From DATEDA01 sp963789885 (lineage in GTDB: Bacteria > Pseudomonadota > Gammaproteobacteria > Burkholderiales > SG8-39), in NCBI GenBank assembly GCA_963789885.1, contig CAWBNB010000066.1, positions 1-64,000 of the forward strand: a stretch of 64,000 nucleotides of DNA, written 5' to 3'. Shown piece by piece: positions 49,660 to 57,242 of the stretch. Every line of letters begins with the position of its first letter. The first letter of the stretch is position 1. The translations under genes were made by a program, and so were the position numbers. Below the pieces are notes generated by a model that was given only the letters and a program-made list of their open reading frames with translations, had not been told where the DNA came from and did not search any database.

Positions 49660-50313
49660 CTAGGCGAGCGCCGCGAACGCCCGGTCGCGGATCTCCTCGA
49701 CGCCGCCGACGCCCGAGATCCTCCGGTACCTCGGCGCCTGCGGGTCGCCGGCCGCGCTCAGCCCCGAGTAGTAGTCGATGAGCGCCTTCGTCTGCGCGTG
49801 GTAGACGCTCAGACGCTTGCGCACGGTCTCCGCCTGGTCGTCCGCGCGCTGCACGAGCGGTTCGCCGGTGACGTCGTCGCGGTCGGGCACCTTCGGCGGG
49901 TTGAACTTCGCGTGATAGGTGCGCCCGGACGCAGGGTGGACGCGCCGCCCGCCCATGCGCGCGATGATCTCGTCGTCCGGCACGTCGATCTCGAGGACGT
50001 AGTCGATCGGCACGCCCGCCGCCTTCATCGCCTCCGCCTGCGGCACGGTGCGCGGGAAACCGTCGAAGAGATAGCCGTGCGCACAGTCGGCGAGCCGCAG
50101 CCGCTCCTTCACCAGTCCGACGACGATGTCATCGGAGACGAGCTGTCCCGAGTCCATCACCTTCTTGGCGGCGAGGCCGAGCGGCGTTCCGGCCTTTACC
50201 GCGGCGCGGAGCATGTCGCCGGTCGAGATCTGCGGGATCTTGAAGCGGTCGGTGATGTACTGGGCCTGCGTCCCTTTGCCGGCCCCGGGCGGGCCGAGCA
50301 GGATGACTCGCAT
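49660..50313 (-). CDS. adk: adenylate kinase
   Basis: A 217-residue long-form adenylate kinase that interconverts AMP, ADP and ATP. The P-loop is LLGPPGAGKGTQAQ, the AMP site has STGDMLRAAVKAG and LFDGFPRTVPQAEAM, and the LID is GGRRVHPASGRTYHAKFNPP without the zinc-binding Cys set. The end is GVGGVEEIRDRAFAALA. The ATG at 50313 is the family start; a longer frame upstream overlaps kdsB. It is the last gene of the exbB-to-adk cluster. Confidence 0.97.
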   Translation of the reverse strand: MRVILLGPPGAGKGTQAQYITDRFKIPQISTGDMLRAAVKAGTPLGLAAKKVMDSGQLVSDDIVVGLVKERLRLADCAHGYLFDGFPRTVPQAEAMKAAGVPIDYVLEIDVPDDEIIARMGGRRVHPASGRTYHAKFNPPKVPDRDDVTGEPLVQRADDQAETVRKRLSVYHAQTKALIDYYSGLSAAGDPQAPRYRRISGVGGVEEIRDRAFAALA

Positions 50314-50386
50314 GGTCGTTCCTTTTGTCGTTATCGCAGGGCGACGGCGCCGTATGCGGCGACGATAGCCCCTCGCCGGGTGCGGG

Positions 50387-51175
50387 TCAAACCGGCTGGC
50401 GCGCGAAGAGCTGCCGCGTGTGCTCCAGGTCCTCCGGTGTGTCGACGCCGGGCGGCGGTGCGGGTTCGACCACGAGCACGGCGATGCGGTGCCCGTGCCA
50501 GAGCGCGCGCAGCTGCTCGAGGGCTTCGAATTGCTCGAGGGCAACCGGCGCATGCCGCGCGTAGGCACGCAGGAAGCCGGCGCGGTACGCATAGATGCCG
50601 AGATGCCGGAAGACCGGCAGCCCCGCGGGGAGCGGAGCGCCCGTCGCCAGCCCGCCCGCGAACGCGTCGCGGGCGTAGGGAATGGGCGCGCGGCTGAAGT
50701 AGAGCGCGTAGCCCGCGTGGTCGCACACCACCTTGACCGCGTTCGGGTTGAGAAACTCGCCGGTGTCGCGGATCGGGACGCAGGCGGTGGCGATCGAGGC
50801 CGCGGTGCGCTGCGCGAGCGTATGCGCGAGCCGCCCGACGAGCTCGGACGGAATCAACGGCTCGTCGCCCTGGACGTTGACGACGAGCTCGTCGTCGGCG
50901 AGCGCGAGCGCCTCGGCCGCCTCCGCGAGCCGGTCGGTCCCGGATGCGTGATCGGCGCGGGTCATGATCGCGTCGCAGCCGTGCGTCCGCGCGGCCGCGG
51001 CGATGCGCTCGTCGTCGGTCGCGATCCAGACCGCCGACGCGCCGCTCGCGCGCGCGCGCTCGGCGACGCGCACCACCATCGGTTTGCCAGCGATGTCCGC
51101 CAGCGCCTTGCCGGGCAGCCGGCTCGACGCATAGCGCGCCGGGATCAGGACCGTGAAGCGGAGCAGTCCCGCCAT
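50387..51175 (-). CDS. kdsB: 3-deoxy-manno-octulosonate cytidylyltransferase
   Basis: A 262-residue enzyme that makes CMP-Kdo for lipopolysaccharide. The nucleotide-binding start is LIPARYASSRLPGKALADIA, followed by VVNVQGDEPLIPSELVGRLA, YFSRAPIPYARDAF and FRHLGIYAYRAGFLRAYARH. The ATG at 51175 gives the normal length, and the frame upstream overlaps trm112. It lies between trm112 and adk on the same strand, with lpxK nearby, so LPS core genes are grouped. Confidence 0.96.
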   Translation of the reverse strand: MAGLLRFTVLIPARYASSRLPGKALADIAGKPMVVRVAERARASGASAVWIATDDERIAAAARTHGCDAIMTRADHASGTDRLAEAAEALALADDELVVNVQGDEPLIPSELVGRLAHTLAQRTAASIATACVPIRDTGEFLNPNAVKVVCDHAGYALYFSRAPIPYARDAFAGGLATGAPLPAGLPVFRHLGIYAYRAGFLRAYARHAPVALEQFEALEQLRALWHGHRIAVLVVEPAPPPGVDTPEDLEHTRQLFARQPV

Positions 51176-51186
51176 CGGCCGACGGC

Positions 51187-51369
51187 CTAGTCCAGCTCCT
51201 CGGTGGCGGGGAGCTTGCGCGCCTCGTCCTCGAGCATCACCGGGATGCCGTCGCGGATCGGGAACCCGAGCCGGTCGGCCTTGCACACGAGCTCCTGCTC
51301 GGGCTTGCGATAGAGGAGCGGGCCCTTGCAGACCGGGCAGACGAGGATGTCAAGGAGCTTCGAGTCCAT
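51187..51369 (-). CDS. Trm112-family protein
   Basis: A 60-residue protein starting MDSKLLDILVCPVCKGPLLY. It carries the CPxC motif of a zinc ribbon, but the second Cys pair is reduced to a single Cys (LVCKADRLGFPIRDGIPVML). Eukaryotic Trm112 activates methyltransferases, while the bacterial role is unclear. It is typically found between lpxK and kdsB, as here, overlapping lpxK by 20 bases. Length and position match the family exactly. Confidence 0.9.
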   Translation of the reverse strand: MDSKLLDILVCPVCKGPLLYRKPEQELVCKADRLGFPIRDGIPVMLEDEARKLPATEELD

Positions 51370-52333
51370 GGAGGCGGAGGGCGACGAGGTCGGCGAGGCG
51401 CTCGTCCACGCGCGCCTCGACGCGGAGTGCGTAGAGGTCGTCGCGCGGGAATGCGCGGCATTTTACTGCATCCTTCTCGGTCATCAGGACGGCGTCGCTG
51501 TCGGGAAAATCGAGATCGCCGGGCACGAACGCGTGATGGTCGGGGAAGGCATGGGGCGTAAACGCGAGGCCGAGGGACGCGAGCGTGGCGAAGAACCGAG
51601 CCGGATTGCCGATCCCCGCGACCGCGTGCAGGCGCTTGCCGCGCAGCGCGTCCGCTCCGGTCGTGCGTCGCGGATCGCGCACGGCACGGAATCCGGCCGG
51701 CTCGAGCTGCATCGCGAAGGCGCCCGTGCGTGCGGCGGCGCCGTTGACGACGGTCGCGTCGACCTGCCGCGACGGCGGCTCGCGGAGCGGCCCGGCCGGC
51801 AGCAGCAGTCCGTTGCCGTAGCCGCGGTCGTCTTCGACCGCGATCTCGAAGTCCCGCGCAAGCGCGTAGTGCTGCAGGCCGTCATCGCAGATCACCAGGT
51901 CACAATCGGGGTGCGCGGCGATCGCCGCACGGGCCGCCGCCGCGCGGTCGCGGCCGATCCACACCGGCACGCCGCTCCGCTCCGCGAGCAGCAGCGGCTC
52001 GTCGCCGTAGCGGGCCGGCTCGCCGTCGACGGCCACTTCGCAGGGCCGCGCGTTCGGTGCGCGATACCCGCGGGAGACGATCACGGGTCTAAAGCCGCGG
52101 GCACCGAGCGCTGCGGCAAGCCACAGCACCAGCGGCGTCTTGCCGGTGCCGCCCGCGACCAGGTTGCCCACCACCACGACCGGGACCGGCAGGCGCTCGG
52201 TCCGGTACCAGCCGGCGCGGTAGGCGAACCGGCGCAAACCCACCGCGGCGCCAAAGCCGAGCGAAAGCGGCGCGAGCAGGGCCGAGAGCCAGGTGAAGCG
52301 ATACCAGTGCCGCTCTGGGAAGCTCGCGCCCAC
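51350..52333 (-). CDS. lpxK: tetraacyldisaccharide 4'-kinase
   Basis: A 327-residue lipid A kinase, anchored by an N-terminal membrane helix (WLSALLAPLSLGFGAAVGLR). The P-loop is VVGNLVAGGTGKTPLVLWLA, and the family segments RPVIVSRGYRA, GDEPLLLAERSGVPVWIGRD, DLVICDDGLQHYALARDFEI and LTEKDAVK-like MTEKDAVKCRAFP follow. It phosphorylates the lipid A precursor at 4'. It is placed after exbD with a 24-base gap and overlaps trm112. No msbA is present between exbD and lpxK, unlike in enterics. Confidence 0.96.
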   Translation of the reverse strand: MGASFPERHWYRFTWLSALLAPLSLGFGAAVGLRRFAYRAGWYRTERLPVPVVVVGNLVAGGTGKTPLVLWLAAALGARGFRPVIVSRGYRAPNARPCEVAVDGEPARYGDEPLLLAERSGVPVWIGRDRAAAARAAIAAHPDCDLVICDDGLQHYALARDFEIAVEDDRGYGNGLLLPAGPLREPPSRQVDATVVNGAAARTGAFAMQLEPAGFRAVRDPRRTTGADALRGKRLHAVAGIGNPARFFATLASLGLAFTPHAFPDHHAFVPGDLDFPDSDAVLMTEKDAVKCRAFPRDDLYALRVEARVDERLADLVALRLHGLEAP

Positions 52334-52357
52334 GGGTCGCGCGGCGGCGGACCGCCG

Positions 52358-52774
52358 CTATTTCGACTGGGTCTGCGTGGCGAAGGAGACGTGCGAGAGG
52401 CCGGCGAGCCGGGCGGCCTCCATCACGTGGATCACCGACTGGTGGTTCGCGGCGGCGTCGGCGTTGATGACGACGATCGGGTCCTTGAGGCCGGCGGACG
52501 CCGCGCGCATCGCCTCGCCGAACGCCGCGACGCTCGCGAACGACACCGGTTTGCGGTCGATCGTGTACTGGCCGGCGGCGCTCACGGTGACGTTGATCTC
52601 GTTCGGGCGATCGGACTGCTTGTCCGCGTCGGCGGTCGGGAGGTTGATCTGCAGCTCGGCGTACTTGGAGTAGGTCGTCGTCACCATCAGGAAGATCAGG
52701 ATGACCAGCAGCACGTCGATCATCGGGATCAGGTTGATCTCCGGATCCTCCCGCCGGGTGCCGCGGAAGTTCAT
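52358..52774 (-). CDS. exbD: ExbD/TolR-type biopolymer transport protein
   Basis: A 138-residue inner-membrane protein with a short cytoplasmic N-terminus (MNFRGTRREDPEINLIPMID). A single helix with the essential Asp follows (DVLLVILIFLMVTTTY), then a periplasmic domain (LQINLPTADADKQSDRPNEI, YTIDRKPVSFASVAAFGEAM). It works with ExbB as a proton-driven motor energising TonB or Tol-like partners. No tonB gene is nearby, so its partner is unknown. The 15-base gap to exbB shows co-transcription. Confidence 0.94.
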   Translation of the reverse strand: MNFRGTRREDPEINLIPMIDVLLVILIFLMVTTTYSKYAELQINLPTADADKQSDRPNEINVTVSAAGQYTIDRKPVSFASVAAFGEAMRAASAGLKDPIVVINADAAANHQSVIHVMEAARLAGLSHVSFATQTQSK

Positions 52775-52789
52775 CGTGCCCGCGAGGCC

Positions 52790-53395
52790 CTAGCCCCGGT
52801 CCCCATGCACGATGTCGACGAGCCGGGCGGCCTGCTGCTCCATGTCGAGCACGAAGCCGTCCACCTTGGCACGGAAGTACCGGTAGAAGACCAGCGCGGG
52901 GATCGCCACCAGCAGGCCGAAGCCGGTGTTGTAGAGCGCTACCGAGATGCCGTGCGCGAGCACCGCCGGGTTGGACCCGGAGGGCGCCTGGGAGCCGAAG
53001 ATCTCGATCATGCCGACGACGGTGCCGAACAGACCCCAGAGCGGGCTCGCGGTCGCGATCGTGCCGAGCGTGTTGAGGAACCGCTCGAGATCGTGGGCAA
53101 CCGCGCGGCCCTCCTCCTCGATCGCTTCCTTCATCACCGGGCGCGGCGCGCGGTTGTTGCGGAGGCCGGCGGCGAGCACGCGGCCGAGCGGCGAGTCCCG
53201 ATACAGACTCTCGACGAGCTGCGGGGTGACGCCCTGCTTGCGGTACGCGTCGACGACTTTATCGAGGAGCGCCGGTGGCGTGATCCGCTGCCGTCGCAGG
53301 ACGATGAATCGCTCGATGATCAGTGCGACCGCGATCACCGACGCGGCGAGCAGGAACCAGATCGGCCAGCCTGCTGCCTGGATGATGCTGAACAC
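52790..53395 (-). CDS. exbB: ExbB/TolQ-type proton channel protein
   Basis: A 201-residue MotA/TolQ/ExbB protein with three membrane helices. The first is WPIWFLLAASVIAVALIIER, and the second and third are in IATASPLWGLFGTVVGMIEI and GISVALYNTGFGLLVAIPAL, with the conserved Thr and Gly-rich channel residues. The region between (RQRITPPALLDKVVDAYRKQ) is cytoplasmic. It is the first gene of the exbB-exbD-lpxK-trm112-kdsB-adk cluster. The start at 53395 is preceded by a DnaA-box-rich intergenic region. Confidence 0.94.
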   Translation of the reverse strand: MFSIIQAAGWPIWFLLAASVIAVALIIERFIVLRRQRITPPALLDKVVDAYRKQGVTPQLVESLYRDSPLGRVLAAGLRNNRAPRPVMKEAIEEEGRAVAHDLERFLNTLGTIATASPLWGLFGTVVGMIEIFGSQAPSGSNPAVLAHGISVALYNTGFGLLVAIPALVFYRYFRAKVDGFVLDMEQQAARLVDIVHGDRG

Positions 53396-53732
53396 GCGCG
53401 CGAAATTCCAGTGAAAACAAAGGTCGAGACTTTAGCGGCGCATCGCGCTTTCAGCAAGGCGAACGATCGGAGGCGCGGCGTGCCGCGCGCGGCGCATGCA
53501 GCCGGCATACGCGCGTTATCCACAGTTGCTGTGGATAAGGTTGTGAATAGTGTGTCAGCACACGCGCTAAGTGGACTGTAGGTAAGGAGATTTCCGCCGA
53601 TGATGAAAATGTGATCGACTCGATTTCAGCTGCCGGCTCAGAGACTTACGCGATTCTCCCTAGGGGAACTTCGCGCGTGCGGTGCGGTCGGTAGGCTCCG
53701 GTCGGCGCCTGTGGATAGGTTAGGATTCCAAA
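53396..53732. promoter_or_regulatory. exbB/xseA divergent intergenic region with DnaA boxes
   Basis: No gene is seen here. TTATCCACAG at 53516-53525 and CTGTGGATAA at 53529-53538 form a perfect inverted pair of consensus DnaA boxes with a 3-base spacer. Related words follow: TGTGAATAG at 53542-53550 and TGTGGATAG at 53710-53718. GTGTG/CACAC at 53550-53554 and 53559-53563 is a second small inverted repeat. The centre is AT-richer than its flanks. DnaA could bind here as a regulator or titration site. Confidence 0.65.
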
Positions 53733-55088
53733 ATGGCCGGAGATCCAGCGTTGGCGCGGGCAAGCGAGGTTCCGGCAGGTGCGATCCTCAGCGTTTCCGC
53801 GCTCAATCGGAGCGTCCGCGATCTCCTCGAGCATCGCCTGCCGCTCGCCTGGGTCGCCGGCGAGATCTCGAACTTCCTGCAGGCCCGTTCGGGTCATCTC
53901 TACTTCTCCTTGAAGGACAGCGCGGCCCAAGTGCGGTGCGTCATGTTTCGCAGCCGCGGCATGCTCCTCGACTGGGAGCCGCGCGACGGGATGCAGGTCG
54001 AGGTGCGGGCGCTCGTCACGCTCTACGAGGCGCGCGGCGAGTTCCAGCTGAACGTCGAGTTCATGCGTCCGGCGGGGCTCGGTGCCCTGTACGAGGCTTT
54101 CCTGCGCCTGCGCGACCGGCTCGAGCGCGAGGGTCTGTTCGATCCGTCGGCGAAGCGGCCGCTGCCCGCCTACCCGCGCGCGATCGGCGTGGTCACTTCG
54201 AAGGCCGCTGCAGCGCTGCGGGACGTCCTGACGACGCTGCGGCGGCGCAACCCGGCGATCCCGGTGATCGTCTACCCGACCGCCGTCCAGGGGGAAGCGG
54301 CGCCGGCCGAGATCGTCCAAGCGCTCGCCACCGCGGGACGACGCGCCGAGTGCGACGTGCTGATCCTGTGCCGCGGCGGCGGCAGCATCGAGGACCTGCG
54401 CGCTTTCAACGACGAGCGGGTCGCGCGCGCGGTCCGCGCCTCGGCGATTCCGGTCGTGGTCGGCGTCGGGCACGAGACCGACTTCACGATCGCCGACTTC
54501 GCGGCGGACGTGCGGGCGCCGACCCCGACCGCAGCCGCGGAGCTCGCGAGCCCGGCCCGCGACGAGCTGCTGGCGCGGATCCGGATTCTCGTCCGACGCC
54601 TCCGACGGAGCGTCGAGCGCGATCTCGAGACCCGCATGCAGGCGGTCGACCACCTCTCGCGCCGGCTGATTCATCCCGGGCGCCGTCTGGAGGTACAGGG
54701 CGCGCTCGTGGTCCAGCTCTCGACGCGGCTCGCGCAGGCGGTCGCGCGTACGCTCGATCGGCAGGGCTGGAGCGTGCGCGGCCTGATCCAGCGCAGCCGC
54801 CGGCATCTGCCCCCGCTGGCGATGCTGTCGCTGCGTGCCGGACAGCTTGGCGAGCGCCTCACGGCGGCATCCGGACGGCAGCTCGCCGAGCGCGCGGCAC
54901 GCGTCGACGCGCTCGCGCGCAGCCTGTCGCACCTCGATCCGCGCGCGGTGCTCGAGCGCGGCTACAGCATCGTCCGCAGCGAGACCGGCCGGATCGTGCG
55001 CCGCAGCGCCGAGGTTGCGAGCGGCGACCGGGTCGACATCACCTTCGCCGAAGGCACCGCGTCCGCGCGCGTGGAACGCCCCGAGTAG
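53733..55088 (+). CDS. xseA: exodeoxyribonuclease VII large subunit
   Basis: A 451-residue nuclease subunit that degrades single-stranded DNA together with XseB. The N-terminal OB-fold has LSVSALNRSVRDLLEHRLPL, WVAGEISNFLQARSGHLYFS and LKDSAAQVRCVMFRSRG. The catalytic core includes IGVVTSKAAAALRDVLTTL, VIVYPTAVQGEAAPAEIVQA, CRGGGSIEDLRAFNDERVAR and VVGVGHETDFTIADFAADVR. A helical segment and a C-terminal domain (LERGYSIVRSETGRIVRR) complete it. The start is ATG at 53733. Confidence 0.96.
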   Translation: MAGDPALARASEVPAGAILSVSALNRSVRDLLEHRLPLAWVAGEISNFLQARSGHLYFSLKDSAAQVRCVMFRSRGMLLDWEPRDGMQVEVRALVTLYEARGEFQLNVEFMRPAGLGALYEAFLRLRDRLEREGLFDPSAKRPLPAYPRAIGVVTSKAAAALRDVLTTLRRRNPAIPVIVYPTAVQGEAAPAEIVQALATAGRRAECDVLILCRGGGSIEDLRAFNDERVARAVRASAIPVVVGVGHETDFTIADFAADVRAPTPTAAAELASPARDELLARIRILVRRLRRSVERDLETRMQAVDHLSRRLIHPGRRLEVQGALVVQLSTRLAQAVARTLDRQGWSVRGLIQRSRRHLPPLAMLSLRAGQLGERLTAASGRQLAERAARVDALARSLSHLDPRAVLERGYSIVRSETGRIVRRSAEVASGDRVDITFAEGTASARVERPE

Positions 55089-55199
55089 GGTCTTTCGGCC
55101 GCGCACCGCGCGACGGTGCGCCGAAATCGCTGCTACACTCGATGCGCTGCACCGCTGTTCGACGACTCGATCACAAACAGAAGAAAGGGGGCTAATCGC

Positions 55200-55793
55200 A
55201 TGGGCGCAATCCTTCAATCGCTGGGACGCACGATCACCGCCGGCGTCGTCCTCCTGGTGATCATCATCATCGTGGTGAGCACCGCGGTCGGCGGCGCGAT
55301 GAAATTCGACCACGCCTGGTGGGCGTTCTTCATGCGCTGGCTGCACGTCCTGTCGGGCGTGATGTGGATCGGCCTGCTCTGGTATTTCAACTTCGTCCAG
55401 ACGCCGTCGATGCCGCAGATCCCCGACGAGCAGAAGCCGGCCGTGAGCAAGGTCATCGCACCGCGAGCGCTGTTCTGGTTCCGCTGGGGCGCGATGTCGA
55501 CGATCGTGACCGGCCTTTTGCTCGCGTGGATGAACGGCTACATCGGCCAGGCGCTGTCCTTCAGGCCGCCGGCCACGGCGATCGGCATCGGCATGTGGCT
55601 CGGCATCATCATGTGGTTCAACGTCTGGTTCATCATCTGGCCGAACCAGAAGAAGGTGCTCGGCATCGTCCAGGTGAGCCCCGAGGAGAAGGCCAAGGCC
55701 GCGAAGATGGCGGGCATGACCTCGCGCTTCAACACGATGCTGTCGATCCCGATGCTCTACTGCATGGTGGCGCAACAGAACGGCGGGCTGTAG
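55200..55793 (+). CDS. membrane protein of the urate hydroxylase PuuD N-domain family
   Basis: A 197-residue membrane protein with about four or five helices. Hallmark segments are AWWAFFMRWLHVLSGVMWIG, LLWYFNFVQTPSMPQIPDEQ, LFWFRWGAMSTIVTGLLLAW and WLGIIMWFNVWFIIWPNQKK. These match the membrane part of PuuD (Urate_ox_N), but the C-terminal cytochrome c domain of true PuuD is absent. So a urate oxidase role is unproven; it may be a heme-binding membrane subunit. The ATG at 55200 follows AAAGGGGG. It is followed by an intrinsic terminator. Confidence 0.85.
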   Translation: MGAILQSLGRTITAGVVLLVIIIIVVSTAVGGAMKFDHAWWAFFMRWLHVLSGVMWIGLLWYFNFVQTPSMPQIPDEQKPAVSKVIAPRALFWFRWGAMSTIVTGLLLAWMNGYIGQALSFRPPATAIGIGMWLGIIMWFNVWFIIWPNQKKVLGIVQVSPEEKAKAAKMAGMTSRFNTMLSIPMLYCMVAQQNGGL

Positions 55794-55814
55794 ACCGTTC
55801 CCCGTCCAAGCAGA

Positions 55815-55845
55815 AAGGGGCCCGCAAGGGCCCCTTCGCTTTTCC
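55815..55845 (+). terminator. intrinsic terminator after the PuuD-like gene
   Basis: AAGGGGCCC (55815-55823) and GGGCCCCTT (55828-55836) form a 9-base stem with a GCAA loop, followed by CGCTTTTCC. It fits a Rho-independent terminator on the plus strand. Confidence 0.8.
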
Positions 55846-55861
55846 GCGCGCCGGCAAGGAC

Positions 55862-56314
55862 CTACCGCGGCGGCGGCGCCTTCTCGATCCCGGAGAGTTT
55901 CGCGCCGGGCTTGATGCCTTTTGCGGCGAACCAGCCCTGATTCATCTCGAGCGCGAAGCGCGCCGGCGCGGTGGCGCAATGCGATTCCTCGGTCTGCGGC
56001 CGCATGTCGGCGATGTTCAGGATCACGCCGCGCTCGTCGATGAACGCGACCGACAGCGGGACGAAGGTGTTCTTCATCCACATGCAGTGGGGCGCGACGT
56101 CGGGGAACACGAACAGCATGCCGTCGTTCGCGCCGAGCTTCTTGCGGTGCATCAGCCCGGTCATCCGGGTCTCGAACGTGTTGGCGAGCTCGGCCTGGAT
56201 GAGGTGGATGCCGGCGCTCAGCTGGAGCGTGGGCAAGGGCTTCTGCTGGGCGACCGCGAGATGCGGCGCGACCGCGGCGGCGATCAGGGCAAGTCGCACG
56301 AGGGTCTGCTTCAT
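55862..56314 (-). CDS. DUF192-domain secreted protein
   Basis: A 150-residue exported protein with a signal peptide (MKQTLVRLALIAAAVAPHLA, cleavage near AVA-QQ). The DUF192 core is visible: IQAELANTFETRMTGLMHRK, GANDGMLFVFPDVAPHCMWM, KNTFVPLSVAFIDERGVILN, IADMRPQTEESHCATAPARF and ALEMNQGWFAAKGIKPG. The function of DUF192 is unknown, although related halophile proteins have a beta-barrel fold. The ATG at 56314 opens the signal peptide; the frame upstream is not conserved. It converges with the PuuD-like gene. Confidence 0.9.
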   Translation of the reverse strand: MKQTLVRLALIAAAVAPHLAVAQQKPLPTLQLSAGIHLIQAELANTFETRMTGLMHRKKLGANDGMLFVFPDVAPHCMWMKNTFVPLSVAFIDERGVILNIADMRPQTEESHCATAPARFALEMNQGWFAAKGIKPGAKLSGIEKAPPPR

Positions 56315-56471
56315 GTGGGAACGCCGCAGGTTCGTGTACCTCGGCTCGCGGTTTCGCTCCACGCTTCCTTCCCACGCTCGGTCACCCTCGCGCAGTTGCG
56401 CTTCGCTTCACTCGCAGTGGTCTACTCGTGGGAGGACTTGCACCTCCAAGATCGCGCCCATGCTGGGCGCA

Positions 56472-56501
56472 CAATGAAAAAGGCAGGGGTGCTCCCCTGC
56501 C
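56472..56501 (-). terminator. intrinsic terminator after the first small secreted protein
   Basis: GGCAGGGG (56482-56489) and CCCCTGCC (56494-56501) form an 8-base stem with a TGCT loop. On the minus strand it is followed by TTTTTCATTG, a T tract. It lies just downstream of the small gene at 56522. Confidence 0.75.
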
Positions 56502-56514
56502 CTCACTCGCCTGG

Positions 56515-56640
56515 ACGGCGATTACTTCTTCGCCGGAGCCGCCGTCTCGCAGCCCTTCATCTTCGGGTCCTTCTTGCACTGGTCGGCGGTGGGTTTCTTG
56601 GCATTCTTGTCCTGCGCGACGACCTGGAAGGAAACGGCGG
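56515..56640. repeat. duplicated 126-bp segment, copy A
   Basis: This segment is nearly identical to 56819-56944, with an offset of 304 bases. It covers the 3' two thirds of one small secreted-protein gene. The identity is very high over about 105 bases and then falls, showing a tandem gene duplication with later divergence or local gene conversion. Confidence 0.85.
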
Positions 56641-56680
56641 CAAACGTGGCGGCAAGAATCAATGCGGCGAGCTTCCTCAT
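56522..56680 (-). CDS. small secreted Lys-rich protein, copy A
   Basis: A 52-residue protein with a signal peptide (MRKLAALILAATFAAVSFQV, cleavage near VVA-QD) and a mature part of only about 30 residues. The mature part is basic with two Cys eight residues apart (DQCKKDPKMKGCE), so a disulfide is possible. It ends TAAPAKK. I do not recognise a family beyond small periplasmic proteins of this type. AGGAG precedes the ATG at 56680. The mature sequence is identical to that of the neighbouring copy. Confidence 0.75.
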   Translation of the reverse strand: MRKLAALILAATFAAVSFQVVAQDKNAKKPTADQCKKDPKMKGCETAAPAKK

Positions 56681-56779
56681 GATCTCCTCCTGAGCTTGGT
56701 TTGGCGCCCGCGGGAGCGGGCAAGTTTCTGCTTCCGGGATCCGGAAGCGCGGGGAGTTTAGCACGTGCCCCCCCGCAGA

Positions 56780-56807
56780 AAGAAAAGGCGGGGGTTCGCC
56801 CCGCCTT
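56780..56807 (-). terminator. intrinsic terminator after the second small secreted protein
   Basis: AAGGCGGGG (56785-56793) and CCCCGCCTT (56799-56807) form a 9-base stem with a GTTCG loop. On the minus strand it is followed by TTCTTTCT. Both small genes thus have their own terminators. Confidence 0.7.
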
Positions 56808-56818
56808 TCCTCGCTCCT

Positions 56819-56944
56819 ACGGCGATTACTTCTTCGCCGGAGCCGCCGTCTCGCAACCCTTCATCTTCGGGTCCTTCTTGCACTGGTCGGCGGTGGGTTT
56901 CTTGGCATTCTTGTCCTGCGCGACGGCCTGGAACGACACGGCGG
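56819..56944. repeat. duplicated 126-bp segment, copy B
   Basis: Partner of 56515-56640. The two copies differ at only a few bases in the coding part of the mature peptide, and more in the signal-peptide part. Confidence 0.85.
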
Positions 56945-56984
56945 CGAACATCGCGGCGAACATGACAGCGATCAGCTTGTTCAT
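56826..56984 (-). CDS. small secreted Lys-rich protein, copy B
   Basis: A 52-residue paralogue of the gene at 56522. The mature 30 residues are identical (QDKNAKKPTADQCKKDPKMK and GCETAAPAKK), while the signal peptide differs (MNKLIAVMFAAMFAAVSFQA). This pattern suggests recent duplication with selection on the mature peptide, or gene conversion. The ATG at 56984 is preceded by AGAGAGG. The region between 56985 and the icd start carries no other gene that I can see. Confidence 0.75.
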   Translation of the reverse strand: MNKLIAVMFAAMFAAVSFQAVAQDKNAKKPTADQCKKDPKMKGCETAAPAKK

Positions 56985-57242
56985 CGGTTTCCTCTCTGTG
57001 ACGGATCGGGTTTGTCGAAACGACCGGGTAAACCCAGTCAATGTCCAATAACGTTCGCACTAATGGGTGGTTGACAGACCGCTTACGGGGATCAAATCCC
57101 TTCATAACCAACGGCTTGAGCGGCGGCCTCGCGCCCGGGGCAGAGGACCGGCCGGGATCGCTCTGCTAGAATCGCGGCCGTTCCGCGGCGTTGCATCATC
57201 GCGCCCGCCCAGACTCCCACTTTCCACGCGATAGGAGCGCCC

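Noticed and set aside
53396..53732. The DnaA-box region as the chromosome origin
   Set aside because: No dnaA, dnaN, gyrB, rpmH or parAB gene is nearby and there are only two perfect boxes, so oriC is not supported.
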